From Amycolatopsis saalfeldensis (lineage in GTDB: Bacteria > Actinomycetota > Actinomycetes > Mycobacteriales > Pseudonocardiaceae), in contig NZ_FOEF01000007.1 in NCBI RefSeq assembly GCF_900110575.1, forward strand, positions 62,001 through 126,000: DNA of 64,000 nucleotides, given 5' to 3'. The notes below the pieces were generated by a model that was given only the letters and a program-made list of their open reading frames with translations, made no database searches and was not told the DNA's origin. Positions 52,785 to 63,319 of this stretch are shown here, in pieces (position 1 is the stretch's first letter; each line of letters starts with the position of its first letter). A program made the translations under genes and the position numbers.

Positions 52785-53771
52785 GTGCCATGGAAAACCC
52801 TCCGCCGGACCCGGCTCGTGTTACCGGCGCTCGCTCTCGCCCTCGTCGCCACCGCCTGCGGCCCGGGTGGTGGTGGCGCCTCGGGCGGCGACACGATCAC
52901 CCTCGGCCTGCCGGTCCAGGCCACCACGCTCGCGCCGGTCTACCTGGCCGACGACCTGAACCTCTGGAAGCAGCACGGCCTCACCGTCAAACCCGTTACG
53001 TTCAAGGGTGACGCCGAACTCGCCAAGGCCGTGCTGTCCGGCGACGTCGACGTCGCGGTCGGCTCGCTCACCGGGCCCCTCACCGCCGAGGAAGCCGGCC
53101 AGGATGTGAAGGTCATCTACGGCGGCTTCGACATGACGGCGTTCGCCTGGTACGCCGTGCCCGAGATCCACACCGTGGCGCAGGGCAAGGGAAAGAACTG
53201 GGGCGTGACGACGATCGGCTCGTCCACCGACCTGCTCACCCGCTTCGCCGCGGCGAAGGCCGGCCTGGACCCCGAGAAGGACATCAAGGTCGTGCAGGGC
53301 GGTGCCTCGGCGGCGCGCCTGGCGGCCATGAAGGCGGGCCAGCTGCAGGCCAACATCTTCACCGAGCCGCAGACCGTCTACGCGCAGAAAGAGGGCTACA
53401 ACAAGATCCTCGACCTCGCCGACCTCGTCGACAGCTACCCGATGCACGTCACGTGGGGCAAGCCGGGCTTCGTCAACGACAACCCTGACCGTGCCAAGAA
53501 GTTCGTCGACACGCTGTCGCAGGCCATGAAGATGACCAAGGACCAGCCCGGCGACGCGGTGAAGTCGATCGCGAAGAACCTCAAGATCAGCACCGGCGAC
53601 GCGCAGGCCAGCCTGGCGGAGTGGATCGACCAGCTCTACCCCGACGGCCGCATGCCCTCGGCGAAGGCGATGGACGACTTCTGGCAGATGGGCCTGCAGG
53701 GCAAGGTGTTCGCGAAACGCCTGCCCGACTCCCAGTGGCTCGACACCCGCTTCCTGCCCAAGACCAGCTGA
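52785..53771 (+). CDS. ABC transporter substrate-binding lipoprotein (NMT1/TauA-like)
   Basis: A 328-residue binding lipoprotein. The signal LRRTRLVLPALALALVATAC puts the lipid Cys at residue 25, and a Gly-rich tether follows. The ligand domain has ITLGLPVQATTLAPVYLADD and AAMKAGQLQANIF, as in thiamine-pyrimidine/nitrate/sulfonate binding proteins. The start is GTG 52785, because it directly precedes the signal peptide. The 270 bp before it contain the terminator and presumably the promoter. It is the recognition subunit for the three following genes. Confidence 0.88.
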   Translation: MPWKTLRRTRLVLPALALALVATACGPGGGGASGGDTITLGLPVQATTLAPVYLADDLNLWKQHGLTVKPVTFKGDAELAKAVLSGDVDVAVGSLTGPLTAEEAGQDVKVIYGGFDMTAFAWYAVPEIHTVAQGKGKNWGVTTIGSSTDLLTRFAAAKAGLDPEKDIKVVQGGASAARLAAMKAGQLQANIFTEPQTVYAQKEGYNKILDLADLVDSYPMHVTWGKPGFVNDNPDRAKKFVDTLSQAMKMTKDQPGDAVKSIAKNLKISTGDAQASLAEWIDQLYPDGRMPSAKAMDDFWQMGLQGKVFAKRLPDSQWLDTRFLPKTS

Positions 53772-53783
53772 GCGGAGCACGAG

Positions 53784-54559
<776 letters not shown>

Positions 54560-54563
<4 letters not shown>

Positions 54564-55387
54564 CCCAGGGGCTCCGGATGCGACCGTCCCATGTGGACGT
54601 CAAATCGCCACCGCACCGCGCGGTCGGGCTGCGCTCGCTTCCCGCGGTGCGCGCCCGGTTCGCGGCCGGCAGTGTGCTCGTGGTGCTCGCGCTGTGGCAG
54701 CTGGCCGGGCAGACGGGCCTGGTCGACGTGCAGTTCACCAGCACCCCGGCGGCGATCGCGAGTGCGGGCGGCGACCTCCTGGGCTCGGGTGAGCTGTGGG
54801 CGAACGCGCAGACGACGCTCGTCGAGTTCTTCGCCGGGTTCCTGCTCGCCGTCGTGGCCGGCGTGCCGGTGGGCATGCTGATGGGCTGGAAGCTGCGGAT
54901 CCGGCAGACGCTGGAGCCGGCGCTCGTCGCGCTCTACGTGACGCCGTCGCTGGCGCTGCTGCCGCTCGTGGTGCTCGCGCTGGGCATCGGTGAGGCGTCG
55001 AAGATCGCGATGGTGTTCCTCGAGGCCGTGATCACGATCGCGGTGAACGCCATGGCCGGCATCCGCGAGACGGACCCGAAGCTCGTGCAGGCGGCCCGCG
55101 CGTTCTGCGCGAGCGAGGGTGCGATGTTCGGCAAGATCCTCTTTCCCAGCGCGCTGCCGACGATCATGGCCGGGCTGCGCCTGGGCGCCGGGCGCGGCGT
55201 GATCGCGGTGATCGTGGCCGAGCTGTACGGCGGCACCGACGGCGTGGGCCAGCTGATCTCCACCTACGGCCAGAACTTCGACGTCGCCCCGCTGCTGTTC
55301 CTGACCCTGGTGGTCGGGATCTTCGGGTACGCCGTGACCGCGCTGCTGCGGGTGCTCGGCACTGCCGCCACGTCTTGGGAGAGGTGA
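54560..55387 (+). CDS. ABC transporter permease
   Basis: A 275-residue permease with about six membrane helices and the coupling loop VQAARAFCASEGAMFGKILF, LPTIMAGLRLGAGRGVIAVI. ATG 54560 overlaps the ATPase stop. With the next permease it forms a heterodimeric channel. The importer is distinct from the one in the BVMO cluster, which has a single permease gene. Confidence 0.9.
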
Positions 55388-55391
55388 CCCG

Positions 55392-56186
55392 ATGACCACC
55401 ACTGTCAGTCCCCGGAAGCGGGTGCCGGAGAGGGCCATGCCGATCGTGCTCGGCGGCGGTTTCCTCGTGCTGGCCGCGATCCTGTGGCAGATCGCCGCGT
55501 GGGCCGGCCTCGTGAACCCGTTCCTCACGTCCTCGCCCGTGCTCATCGCGGGCTCGCTCGGCGACCAGATCGGCTCGGGCCTGCTGCTGCGCAGCCTCGG
55601 CACGAGCGCGCTGGAGCTGGTGATCGGCTTCGGGATGGCGGCTGCCGCCGGCGTCGCGGTCGGACTGCTGATGGGCCGTTACCGCTACGTCGACTATGTC
55701 GTCGAGCCGTACGTGTGGCTGCTCTACTCCGCCCCGATCGTGGCCCTGTTCCCCTTGCTGGTGCTGATGTTCGGCCTCGGCAGCCCGGCCGTCGTGGCCA
55801 TCGCGTTCCTGATGTCGGTGATCCCGGTGATCGTCAACTCCGCCCAGGGCGTGCGCAACGTCGACGAGAAGCTGATCCGCACCGCCGTGTCGTTCGGCGC
55901 GGACGAGACCGCGTTGCTGCGCAAGGTGATCCTGCCCGCGTCGGTGCCGACGGTGATGGCCGGGCTGCGCCTGGGCGTGGGCCGCGGGCTCGTCGGCGTG
56001 GTCGTGGGCGAGTTCTTCGCGGGCGACGGCGGGATCGGTTACGACATCAGCTTCTTCGCCGGCCACCTCGGCACCACGGAGGTGCTCGCGTCGGTGTTCG
56101 TCGTGATCGTGGCCGGCCTCCTGCTCAACGCGGGCGCCCGCAAGCTCGAATCCCTCGCCGACTCCTGGCGCACCGAACTCCCCTGA
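55392..56186 (+). CDS. ABC transporter permease
   Basis: A 264-residue permease related to the preceding gene product (IRTAVSFGADETALLRKVIL, PASVPTVMAGLRLGVGRGLV). Six or so membrane helices are visible. It starts four bases after the previous stop. Two different permeases for one importer suggest heterodimer formation. Confidence 0.9.
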   Translation: MTTTVSPRKRVPERAMPIVLGGGFLVLAAILWQIAAWAGLVNPFLTSSPVLIAGSLGDQIGSGLLLRSLGTSALELVIGFGMAAAAGVAVGLLMGRYRYVDYVVEPYVWLLYSAPIVALFPLLVLMFGLGSPAVVAIAFLMSVIPVIVNSAQGVRNVDEKLIRTAVSFGADETALLRKVILPASVPTVMAGLRLGVGRGLVGVVVGEFFAGDGGIGYDISFFAGHLGTTEVLASVFVVIVAGLLLNAGARKLESLADSWRTELP

Positions 56187-56211
56187 CCGCTTTCGCAGAA
56201 GGAGGCACCCC

Positions 56212-58275
56212 GTGAAGCAGATCGCCGCCGACATCGGCGGGACGTTCACCGACTTGACCGCCGTGGACTCCCGCGGCGTCTTCAGCACCGCCAAGACCCT
56301 GACCACCCCGCACGACCACGCCGAGGGTGTGCTCGACGGGCTCGACAAGCTCGGCGCCGACCTGCCCGGCACCGAGCTGTTCCTGCACGGGTCCACCATC
56401 GCGATCAACACCGTGCTGCAGCGCGCCGGCGCCGCCACCGCGCTGATCACCACCGAGGGCTTCCGCGACGTCTACGAGATCGGGCGCGGCAACCGGTCCG
56501 AGCCGTACAACCTGTTCTTCGGCAAGCCCGACCCGCTGGTGCCGCGACGGCTGCGGCGCGAGGTGCGCGAGCGCGTGCTCGTGGACGGCAGCGTGCGCAC
56601 GCCTCTGGACGTCACGGCCGCGCGGGAGCTGATCACCGAGCTGAAGTCGTCGGGTGTCCAGTCGGTGGCCGTCTGCCTGCTGCACGCGTACGCCAACCCC
56701 GAGCACGAGCTCGAGCTGGGCCGGCTGTTCACCGAGCTGTGGCCCGAGGCGTACGTGACGCTGTCGCACCAGATCATGCGCGAATACCGCGAGTACGAAC
56801 GCACGTCGACCGCGGTGCTCAACTCCTACGTCGGCCCCGTCGTGTCGCGCTACCTCGACTCGCTGACCACGCGCCTGGAGGCCCGGGGCTTCCGCGGCCG
56901 GCTGCTGATCATGCAGTCCAACGGCGGCATCATGTCCGTGGAGACCGCGCGGCAGAGCCCGGTGCGCATGATGGAGTCCGGTCCGGTCGCGGGGGTCATC
57001 GGCGCGTCGGCGCTGGCGGCCGGGCTCGACCTGCCGCGGCTGATCTCGTTCGACATGGGCGGCACCACGGCCAAGACCAGCCTGGTCAAGGACGGCCAGG
57101 TCGACATCAGCCCGGGTTACTTCATCGGCGGGTACGCGACCGGGCACCCGATGGCGCTGCCGGTGGTCAACATCGTCGAGGTCGGCTCGGGCGGCGGCAG
57201 CATCGCGTGGGTCGACCCGGCGGGCGCGCTCAAGGTCGGCCCCGTCAGCGCCGGCGCGGCGCCCGGCCCCGCGTGTTACGGCCGCGGCGGCGACCGCCCG
57301 ACGGTGACCGACGCGAACCTCGTGCTCGGCCGGCTCGGCGCGAGCCGGTTCCTCGGCGGCGAGATGCCGCTGGACCGCGCGGCCGCCGAAGCCGCGATCA
57401 CGACGCACGTCGCCGAGCCGCTGGGCCTCGACCTGCTGGCCGCCGCGCGCGGGATCGTGACGATCGCCGACGCGCAGATGTCGCTGGCCGTGCGCGCGGT
57501 TTCGGTGGAGAAGGGCGAGGACCCGCGCACGTTCGCACTCGTCGCGACGGGTGGCGCCGGGCCGCTGCACGCCGTGTCGATCGCCCGTGAGCTCAGGATC
57601 GGCACGGTGGTGGTCCCCGTGCTGCCCGGGCAGTTCTCGGCCAAGGGCATGCTCTACTCCGAGGTGCGCCACGACCTCACGCGCACGCACCTGGCGAGGT
57701 TCGAACCGTCCACAGTGGAGCAGTACGCGATCACGCTCAAGGCGCTCGGCGCCGAGGCGTGGGCCCGGCTGCGGGCCGACGTCGGCGAGCCGGCGACCGC
57801 GCCCGTGCTTCAGCACTTCCTCGAACTGCGTTACCAGGGCCAGGAGTTCACGATCCCGGTGCCGGTGCCAGAAGAGGGACTGTCCACTTCGAACCACGCG
57901 GCCGTGCGCGCGCTCTACGACGAAATGCACGACCGCCTGTACGGGCACCACGCGGCGGACGAGACAGTGGAGGCCGTCGGCGTCCGCACGGTGATCTCGC
58001 TGCCGCTCGAAACGGCCGCGGGCACCGCGGCCGAGGTCGAGACCGCGGCCGGAGACCCGGAACCCGTCGAGCGCCGGCCCGTGGTGCTGCACGGCGGCGG
58101 CCCGGAACCCGTGTCCTGTCCCGTTTACGACCGCGAGGCGCTGCGGCCCGGCCACCGGATCACCGGTCCCGCCGTGGTGCAGGAAGCCACCTCCTCGGTC
58201 GTGTTCTATGCCGGCGACGTGCTGACCGTCGCCGCCGACCTGTCACTCGTCGTCTCCGTGGGGAGCCCCGCATGA
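56212..58275 (+). CDS. hyuA: Hydantoinase/oxoprolinase family protein, subunit A
   Basis: A 687-residue HyuA/oxoprolinase-type subunit. The ASKHA-like nucleotide fold starts with IAADIGGTFTDLTAVD, and SFDMGGTTAKTSLV and MESGPVAGVIGAS follow. Such proteins use ATP to open hydantoin-like rings or, in acetone carboxylases, to activate ketones. GTG 56212 lies six bases after AAGGAGG. It overlaps hyuB by 4 bp and forms a heteromer with it. Substrate unknown; a cyclic imide or hydantoin is plausible. Confidence 0.9.
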   Translation: MKQIAADIGGTFTDLTAVDSRGVFSTAKTLTTPHDHAEGVLDGLDKLGADLPGTELFLHGSTIAINTVLQRAGAATALITTEGFRDVYEIGRGNRSEPYNLFFGKPDPLVPRRLRREVRERVLVDGSVRTPLDVTAARELITELKSSGVQSVAVCLLHAYANPEHELELGRLFTELWPEAYVTLSHQIMREYREYERTSTAVLNSYVGPVVSRYLDSLTTRLEARGFRGRLLIMQSNGGIMSVETARQSPVRMMESGPVAGVIGASALAAGLDLPRLISFDMGGTTAKTSLVKDGQVDISPGYFIGGYATGHPMALPVVNIVEVGSGGGSIAWVDPAGALKVGPVSAGAAPGPACYGRGGDRPTVTDANLVLGRLGASRFLGGEMPLDRAAAEAAITTHVAEPLGLDLLAAARGIVTIADAQMSLAVRAVSVEKGEDPRTFALVATGGAGPLHAVSIARELRIGTVVVPVLPGQFSAKGMLYSEVRHDLTRTHLARFEPSTVEQYAITLKALGAEAWARLRADVGEPATAPVLQHFLELRYQGQEFTIPVPVPEEGLSTSNHAAVRALYDEMHDRLYGHHAADETVEAVGVRTVISLPLETAAGTAAEVETAAGDPEPVERRPVVLHGGGPEPVSCPVYDREALRPGHRITGPAVVQEATSSVVFYAGDVLTVAADLSLVVSVGSPA

Positions 58276-60014
58276 CCATCGACCCCGTCACGCTCGAAGT
58301 GGTCCGCTGCGCGCTCGTGGCGTACTCCGACGAGATGGCCACCGCGTTGCGCCGCGCCGCCTACAACCCGATGATCTTCGAGGTCCAGGACTACTGCGTG
58401 GGCCTGGTGGACACCGAGGGCGAGCTGATCGCCCAGAACCTCGGCGGCCTGCCGATCTTCCTGGCCGACCTCGGCGTCTCGGTGGCCGACGGCATCGAGC
58501 GCCATGGCATCGAGGGCTTCGAACCCGGCGACGCGCTGGTGATGAACTACCCGTACGTCGCGGGCCAGCACCTCAACAACGTGGTGGTCTACACGCCGAT
58601 CTTCGTCGACGGCAAGGTGGTGGCGTTCCCCGCGGTGCGCGCCCACTGGGTCGACATCGGCGGCTCGCGCATCGGCTTCGGGTCCACCGCCACCACCGAC
58701 ATCTACTCCGAGGGCCTGCAGCTGCGCTCGATCAAGGTGATGAAAGCCGGCGAGTGGGACGCCGACGTGATGCAGATCCTCAAGGACAACATCCGCATCC
58801 CCGAATCGTCGCTGGGCGACCTGCGCGCGGCCATCGCGGCCTGCCGCCTCGGGGAGCGGCGCATCGCCGAGCTGTGCGAGCGCTACGGCCTCGACACGGT
58901 GACGGCCTGCATCACCGAGATGCGCGACCAGTCCGAACGCCTGTCGCGCCACGCGGTCGCGCAGATGGCCGACGGCGAGTACACGGCGTCGGCGTGGATG
59001 GACAACGACGGGCAGGACCTCGACCAGCGCATCACGCTCGACCTCAAGGTGATCGTGCGGGGCGAAGAGCTCACGATCGACTTCTCCGAGATCAACGAGC
59101 AGGTCAAGGGCCCGCTCAACTCCGGCAAGTCGGGTGGGGTCGCGGCGGCGCGGGTGGCGTTCAAGATGCTGACGCTGCCGACGCACCCGGTCGACGAGGG
59201 GTCCTTCCGCAACCTGCACGTGGTGCTGCCGGAAGGCAAGCTGCTCAACGCGAAGTCGCCGGCCGCGCTGGGCCAGTGGAGCATTTCGCTGCCGACGGTG
59301 GTCGACACGATCATCCGGGCGCTGGCCGACGCGTTGCCCGACCAGGTGCCGGCCGCGCACAAGGGCGACATGTCCGGGTTCACCTTCCACGGCATCGACG
59401 AGAAGACCGGCTCGCGCTTCGTGTGCCTGAACATCAACGGCGGTGGCTGGGGCGGGCGTCCGGTCGGCGACGGGCCCAGCGCGTGCGTCTCGGTGTGCCA
59501 GGGCGACGTGCGCAACATCCCCATCGAGATCCAGGAAGCGCGCTACCCCTTGGTGTTCACGCGTCACGAGCTGCGCGCCGACAGCGGCGGCGCGGGCCGG
59601 CACCGCGGCGGGCTGGGCCTGGAGATCGACGTGGAGCCGCAGCAGGCGATGTTCACCAACATCGCCAACGAGCGCACGACCTGCCCGCCGTGGGGCCTGC
59701 GCGGCGGCCACGCCGGCGCGGTGAACGACACGATCGTCACGCAGCCGGGCGGGCAGCCGGAGCACGTGAAGAAGCACACCGGGCTGGCGTTGCGGGCGGG
59801 GTCGAAGGTCACCTTCCGCACGGCGGGCGGCGGGGGCTGGGGTTCGCCGTCGGAGCGGCCGGCCGCGGACGTGGCCGAGGACGTGCGCGACGGCTTCGTG
59901 ACAGCCGAGGCCGCGCGTGAGCTGTACTGCGTCGTGCTCACGGCCGACGGGCAGGTGGACGCGCCGGCGACCGGCCGGATCAGGGCCACGCAGGCAGATG
60001 TCGCTCGTCGCTGA
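58272..60014 (+). CDS. hyuB: Hydantoinase B/oxoprolinase family protein, subunit B
   Basis: A 580-residue HyuB subunit. It opens with MTIDPVTLEVVRCALVAYSD, has GDALVMNYPYVAGQHLNNV, the zone GPLNSGKSGGVAAARV and the C-terminal SGGAGRHRGGLGLEID and TAGGGGWGSP blocks, all typical of the family. ATG 58272 overlaps the hyuA stop (ATGA). Together the pair should catalyse an ATP-dependent ring opening or carboxylation. Confidence 0.92.
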   Translation: MTIDPVTLEVVRCALVAYSDEMATALRRAAYNPMIFEVQDYCVGLVDTEGELIAQNLGGLPIFLADLGVSVADGIERHGIEGFEPGDALVMNYPYVAGQHLNNVVVYTPIFVDGKVVAFPAVRAHWVDIGGSRIGFGSTATTDIYSEGLQLRSIKVMKAGEWDADVMQILKDNIRIPESSLGDLRAAIAACRLGERRIAELCERYGLDTVTACITEMRDQSERLSRHAVAQMADGEYTASAWMDNDGQDLDQRITLDLKVIVRGEELTIDFSEINEQVKGPLNSGKSGGVAAARVAFKMLTLPTHPVDEGSFRNLHVVLPEGKLLNAKSPAALGQWSISLPTVVDTIIRALADALPDQVPAAHKGDMSGFTFHGIDEKTGSRFVCLNINGGGWGGRPVGDGPSACVSVCQGDVRNIPIEIQEARYPLVFTRHELRADSGGAGRHRGGLGLEIDVEPQQAMFTNIANERTTCPPWGLRGGHAGAVNDTIVTQPGGQPEHVKKHTGLALRAGSKVTFRTAGGGGWGSPSERPAADVAEDVRDGFVTAEAARELYCVVLTADGQVDAPATGRIRATQADVARR

Positions 60015-61359
60015 ACTCGCCGCGCGGGCGCACTCGGTCGGCTCCCGGCCGGTGCCGCCCGCGATCCGGGCGGCCGCCCGCGCCCACCTGACCGACGCCG
60101 TCGGTGCCCTGATCGCCGGCCACACCACGCTGGCCGGGGTCGCGCGGACCGTCTCGGCGGGCTACGGCGACACTCGGCGGACCGCGTTCCTCGGCGGGGT
60201 GTACGCCCACGGCTGGGAAACGGGCGACATCCACCGCGGTTCGGTGCTGTGCCCGGGATGTGTGGTGCTGCCGGCGACCCTGGCGGTGCTGCCCGCGAAC
60301 GCTTCCTCGGACGGTTACGAGCGGGCGTTCCTGGCCGGTTACGAGGTGGCGCTGGCCGCGGCGGCCGCGATCGGGGGTGAGCGGCTGATCCGGCGGGGCT
60401 GGTGGCCGACGGCTCTGCTGGCCCCGCTCGGCGGCGCGGCCGCGGCCTCCGTGCTGCTCGGCCGCCCGCCCGCCGTGACCGCGTCGGCGATCGCGCTGGC
60501 CGCGCAGCACGCGGGCGGGTCGATCGCGGGCGCGACGGACCAGGCGGACGGCAAGTACCTGCTGGCCGGGTTCGCGGCCGAACGCGCGGTCACCGCGTTC
60601 CTCGCGGCCGACTCCGGCTGGACGGGCCCGCTCGACATCCTCGACGACCCGCGCTCGCCCCTGCGTCGTTCGGAAGGCCGCTCGGAAGGCGCGCTGCCGG
60701 AGGCGTTCCTGCTGCCGGAGACGAGCCTGAAACCACACGCCGGGGCGAAACACCTGCAGGGGGCCATCGACGCGGTGCTGTCGCTGCGTCCTCCGGAGGG
60801 CTGGCCCCGCTCGTCGGTGCGGCGGCTGAGGTGCCTGCTGCCGGCGCAGCTGGCCGGGATCGTCGACCGGCCGCCACCGTTCGGCTCGGCGTTGAGCGCG
60901 CTGGGCAGCGCCCAGTTCGTGCTGGCCGTCTCGGCGCTGCGGGGGCACTGCACGCCCTGGGACTTCGACGACGGCGCCCTGAGCGACGAGGCCGTGCTGG
61001 AGCTGGCGCGGGTCGTCGAGGTCCGGTCGGCCGACGACCTCACGGCCGCGTATCCCGCCAAATGGGGCGCGAGGGTGGAGGTCGCCACTGCGTCGGGGGC
61101 AGTCTCGGCGGATCGGCTCGACGCGCGGGGCGACCCGGGGAACCCGTTGCCGGACCACGAGATCGTCGGCAAGTTCACCACGCTGGCCGCGCGGGAGCTG
61201 GGTCCGGTGCGGGCGCGAGAGGTCGCGGAGTCGTTGCTGGGCCCGGATCCCTCGACGGTGCCGGTGCTGCGCGAGCACGTGCTGCCGTTGCTCGGGGGTA
61301 GTTTCGGCAGATCACCGGAGAACGCCGCGGCGGGCGTGAGAACAGGGGGCTCGTCCTGA
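59998..61359 (+). CDS. MmgE/PrpD family protein
   Basis: A 453-residue MmgE/PrpD-type protein (methylcitrate dehydratase family). The N-terminal helix LAARAHSVGSRPVPPAIRAA, then DAVGALIAG, the HGWETGDIHRG segment and LKPHAGAKHLQGAIDA fit the family. Members dehydrate or isomerise tricarboxylates or act on other polar substrates. The start ATG 59998 overlaps hyuB by 17 bp. Confidence 0.8.
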   Translation: MSLVAELAARAHSVGSRPVPPAIRAAARAHLTDAVGALIAGHTTLAGVARTVSAGYGDTRRTAFLGGVYAHGWETGDIHRGSVLCPGCVVLPATLAVLPANASSDGYERAFLAGYEVALAAAAAIGGERLIRRGWWPTALLAPLGGAAAASVLLGRPPAVTASAIALAAQHAGGSIAGATDQADGKYLLAGFAAERAVTAFLAADSGWTGPLDILDDPRSPLRRSEGRSEGALPEAFLLPETSLKPHAGAKHLQGAIDAVLSLRPPEGWPRSSVRRLRCLLPAQLAGIVDRPPPFGSALSALGSAQFVLAVSALRGHCTPWDFDDGALSDEAVLELARVVEVRSADDLTAAYPAKWGARVEVATASGAVSADRLDARGDPGNPLPDHEIVGKFTTLAARELGPVRAREVAESLLGPDPSTVPVLREHVLPLLGGSFGRSPENAAAGVRTGGSS

Positions 61360-61409
61360 CCACCGACCGACCCGCACCCGACCTGAGCCGCGCGCCGACG
61401 CCGCAGACG

Positions 61410-62198
61410 GTGCTGATGACGATGCTCGGCCGCTACTGCCTCGAGGAGAACCCCGAGATCGCGACCGCCGGGTACATCGACGTGCTCGCGCGGATCGGCG
61501 TGTCCGCGCACGCCACGCGGCTCACCGTGTCGCGGATGACCGAGCGCGGCCTGCTGGAGCGTTCCCGGCAGGGTCGCGCGGCGTACTTCCGCGCGTCGGA
61601 GGTCGGGCTGCGGGTGGTGCGCGTGCAGCAGCAGCGGACGTTCCACGACACCGGCGAGGAGCCGCAACCGCCCGGGGCCTGGACGGTCCTGTGCTTCTCG
61701 CTGCCGGAGACGCACCGCAAGGAACGCCACCTGCTACGGCGCAGCCTGGCGTGGGAGAGCTTCGGCCTGCTTCGCGACGGCGTCTGGCTCGCGCCGGGCG
61801 AGCGCGATGTGTCGGCGATCCTCGCGCAACTGCCCGGAGCGGGCGTCGACCAGCACGTGGAGGTGTTCACGGCGTACCCGAAGTTCGAGGACGTGCCGGG
61901 GATGATCTCGCGCACCTGGCACCTCGACGAGCTGGCCGAGCGCTACCACCGGTTCCTGCGGTCCTGGGACGTGCCCGACCCGGTGCCCGAGGCGCTCGAC
62001 GACCTGGGCCGCGACCTGATCCTGGCGTCGGCCTGGCGCCAGCTGCTGCGCGAGACCCCGCGCCTGCCCGCCGGGCACCTCCCGGACGGCTGGCCCGCCG
62101 CGCGCTGCCACGAACTGTTCCGCACCCTGCACGAGAGCTACCGACCCGATGCCGACCGCCGTTTCGCCGGCATCCTCGCCGAACACCGGATGAGCTGA
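61410..62198 (+). CDS. PaaX family transcriptional regulator
   Basis: A 262-residue PaaX-like regulator. The N-terminal winged HTH (VLARIGVSAHATRLTVSRMT, RQGRAAYFRAS) is followed by the PaaX middle domain (WTVLCFSLPETHRKERHLLR) and the C-terminal helical domain. PaaX proteins respond to CoA thioesters such as phenylacetyl-CoA. The first standard in-frame start is GTG 61410; a CTG start further upstream would add about 20 residues. It probably regulates this array. It sits within it, between the MmgE/PrpD and amidohydrolase genes. Confidence 0.87.
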   Translation: MLMTMLGRYCLEENPEIATAGYIDVLARIGVSAHATRLTVSRMTERGLLERSRQGRAAYFRASEVGLRVVRVQQQRTFHDTGEEPQPPGAWTVLCFSLPETHRKERHLLRRSLAWESFGLLRDGVWLAPGERDVSAILAQLPGAGVDQHVEVFTAYPKFEDVPGMISRTWHLDELAERYHRFLRSWDVPDPVPEALDDLGRDLILASAWRQLLRETPRLPAGHLPDGWPAARCHELFRTLHESYRPDADRRFAGILAEHRMS

Positions 62199-62209
62199 GG
62201 AGAATTCCG

Positions 62210-63319
62210 ATGCGCGTGGTGGACACCCACTTCCACTGGTTCCCCCGGTCCCACTTCGAAACCATGGCGGGCCGCGGCTCGTTCCCGCGCACCGAACGCG
62301 TGGGCGAGGGCTACCGGTACCTGTACAACGAAGGCCGCGGCTTCATCCCCCTGCCGCCCGTCTGGTTCGATCTCGACGCGGGCCTCGCGGCGGCAGCCGA
62401 CGCCACCGGCCCCGACACCGTGGTGGTCTGCACCACCGGCGTGCTGGCGGGCATGCTCGACCAGATGCCGGCGGACGAAGCGCTGGACGAGGCGTACGCG
62501 TACAACGAGGAAATCGCCCGTGCGCAACGCCTCCACCCGGGCCGGTTCTTCGGCACGGCCGCGATCCCGTTGCAGGACACGGCTACCGCGGTGAAAGTGC
62601 TCGACCACGCGGTGGGCTCGCTCGGCTTGCGCGGGGTGAACCTGCCTTCGATGATCGGCGCGGAAACCGTCGACGCGGAGCGGCTGGAGCCGTTCTACGC
62701 GCGGGTCGCGGAGCTCGACGTCCCGCTCATCGTCCACCCGACGGACCTCGCCTTCAACGAGGTCCTCACCGGTTACGCCGACGGCATCCAGCGCTCGATC
62801 GGCCGCCTCCTCGACTCCAGCGTCACCGTGCTGCGCCTCGTCTTCAGCGGCATCATGGAACGCCACCCCACGCTGCGCGTCGTCCAGACCCACGCCGGCG
62901 GCCTGCTCCCCTACCAGGCCGGCCGCATCGACAAGAACGCCCGCATCGAAGGCCTCGCCCGGCCGCCTTCGCACTATCTCAAGCGCGTCTTCGTCGACAC
63001 CGTCGCGCCCCAGTCGCTGACCATCCGCACGGCCCTGGAGTACTACGGCCCCGACAACATCCTCTACGGCACCGACCACCCGTGCTGGAGCCCCCACGCG
63101 GCCGTTTCCGTCCTGGCCGAGTCGGGCCTGTCCGAGGAGGTGCGCACGAAGATCTACTCGACGAACGCGGAGTCGGCCTTCCGGCTCACCGGTCCAGCAG
63201 GGCACGCACCGTCGCGGCTTCGTGGGCGCCGATCCGGGACAGGTCCTCCCACGCCTTTTCCCACGCCGCCCGGGCGCCCGCCGGATCGCCCGCCGCGGCC
63301 AGGTGGCGGCCCAGGCTGA
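62210..63319 (+). CDS. Amidohydrolase family protein (ACMSD-like decarboxylase fold)
   Basis: A 369-residue amidohydrolase with DTHFHWF at the N-terminus, VPLIVHPTDLAF, VVQTHAGGLLPYQAGR and the strand-8 YGTDHPCWSP, resembling the ACMSD/gamma-resorcylate decarboxylase group. The start is ATG 62210 after GAGGAG. The family usually ends shortly after SAFRLTG (about residue 328), but here the frame continues about 40 more residues of Pro/Arg-rich sequence and overlaps the minus-strand TPR gene by 134 bp. That tail may be an unstructured read-through. Confidence 0.85.
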   Translation: MRVVDTHFHWFPRSHFETMAGRGSFPRTERVGEGYRYLYNEGRGFIPLPPVWFDLDAGLAAAADATGPDTVVVCTTGVLAGMLDQMPADEALDEAYAYNEEIARAQRLHPGRFFGTAAIPLQDTATAVKVLDHAVGSLGLRGVNLPSMIGAETVDAERLEPFYARVAELDVPLIVHPTDLAFNEVLTGYADGIQRSIGRLLDSSVTVLRLVFSGIMERHPTLRVVQTHAGGLLPYQAGRIDKNARIEGLARPPSHYLKRVFVDTVAPQSLTIRTALEYYGPDNILYGTDHPCWSPHAAVSVLAESGLSEEVRTKIYSTNAESAFRLTGPAGHAPSRLRGRRSGTGPPTPFPTPPGRPPDRPPRPGGGPG

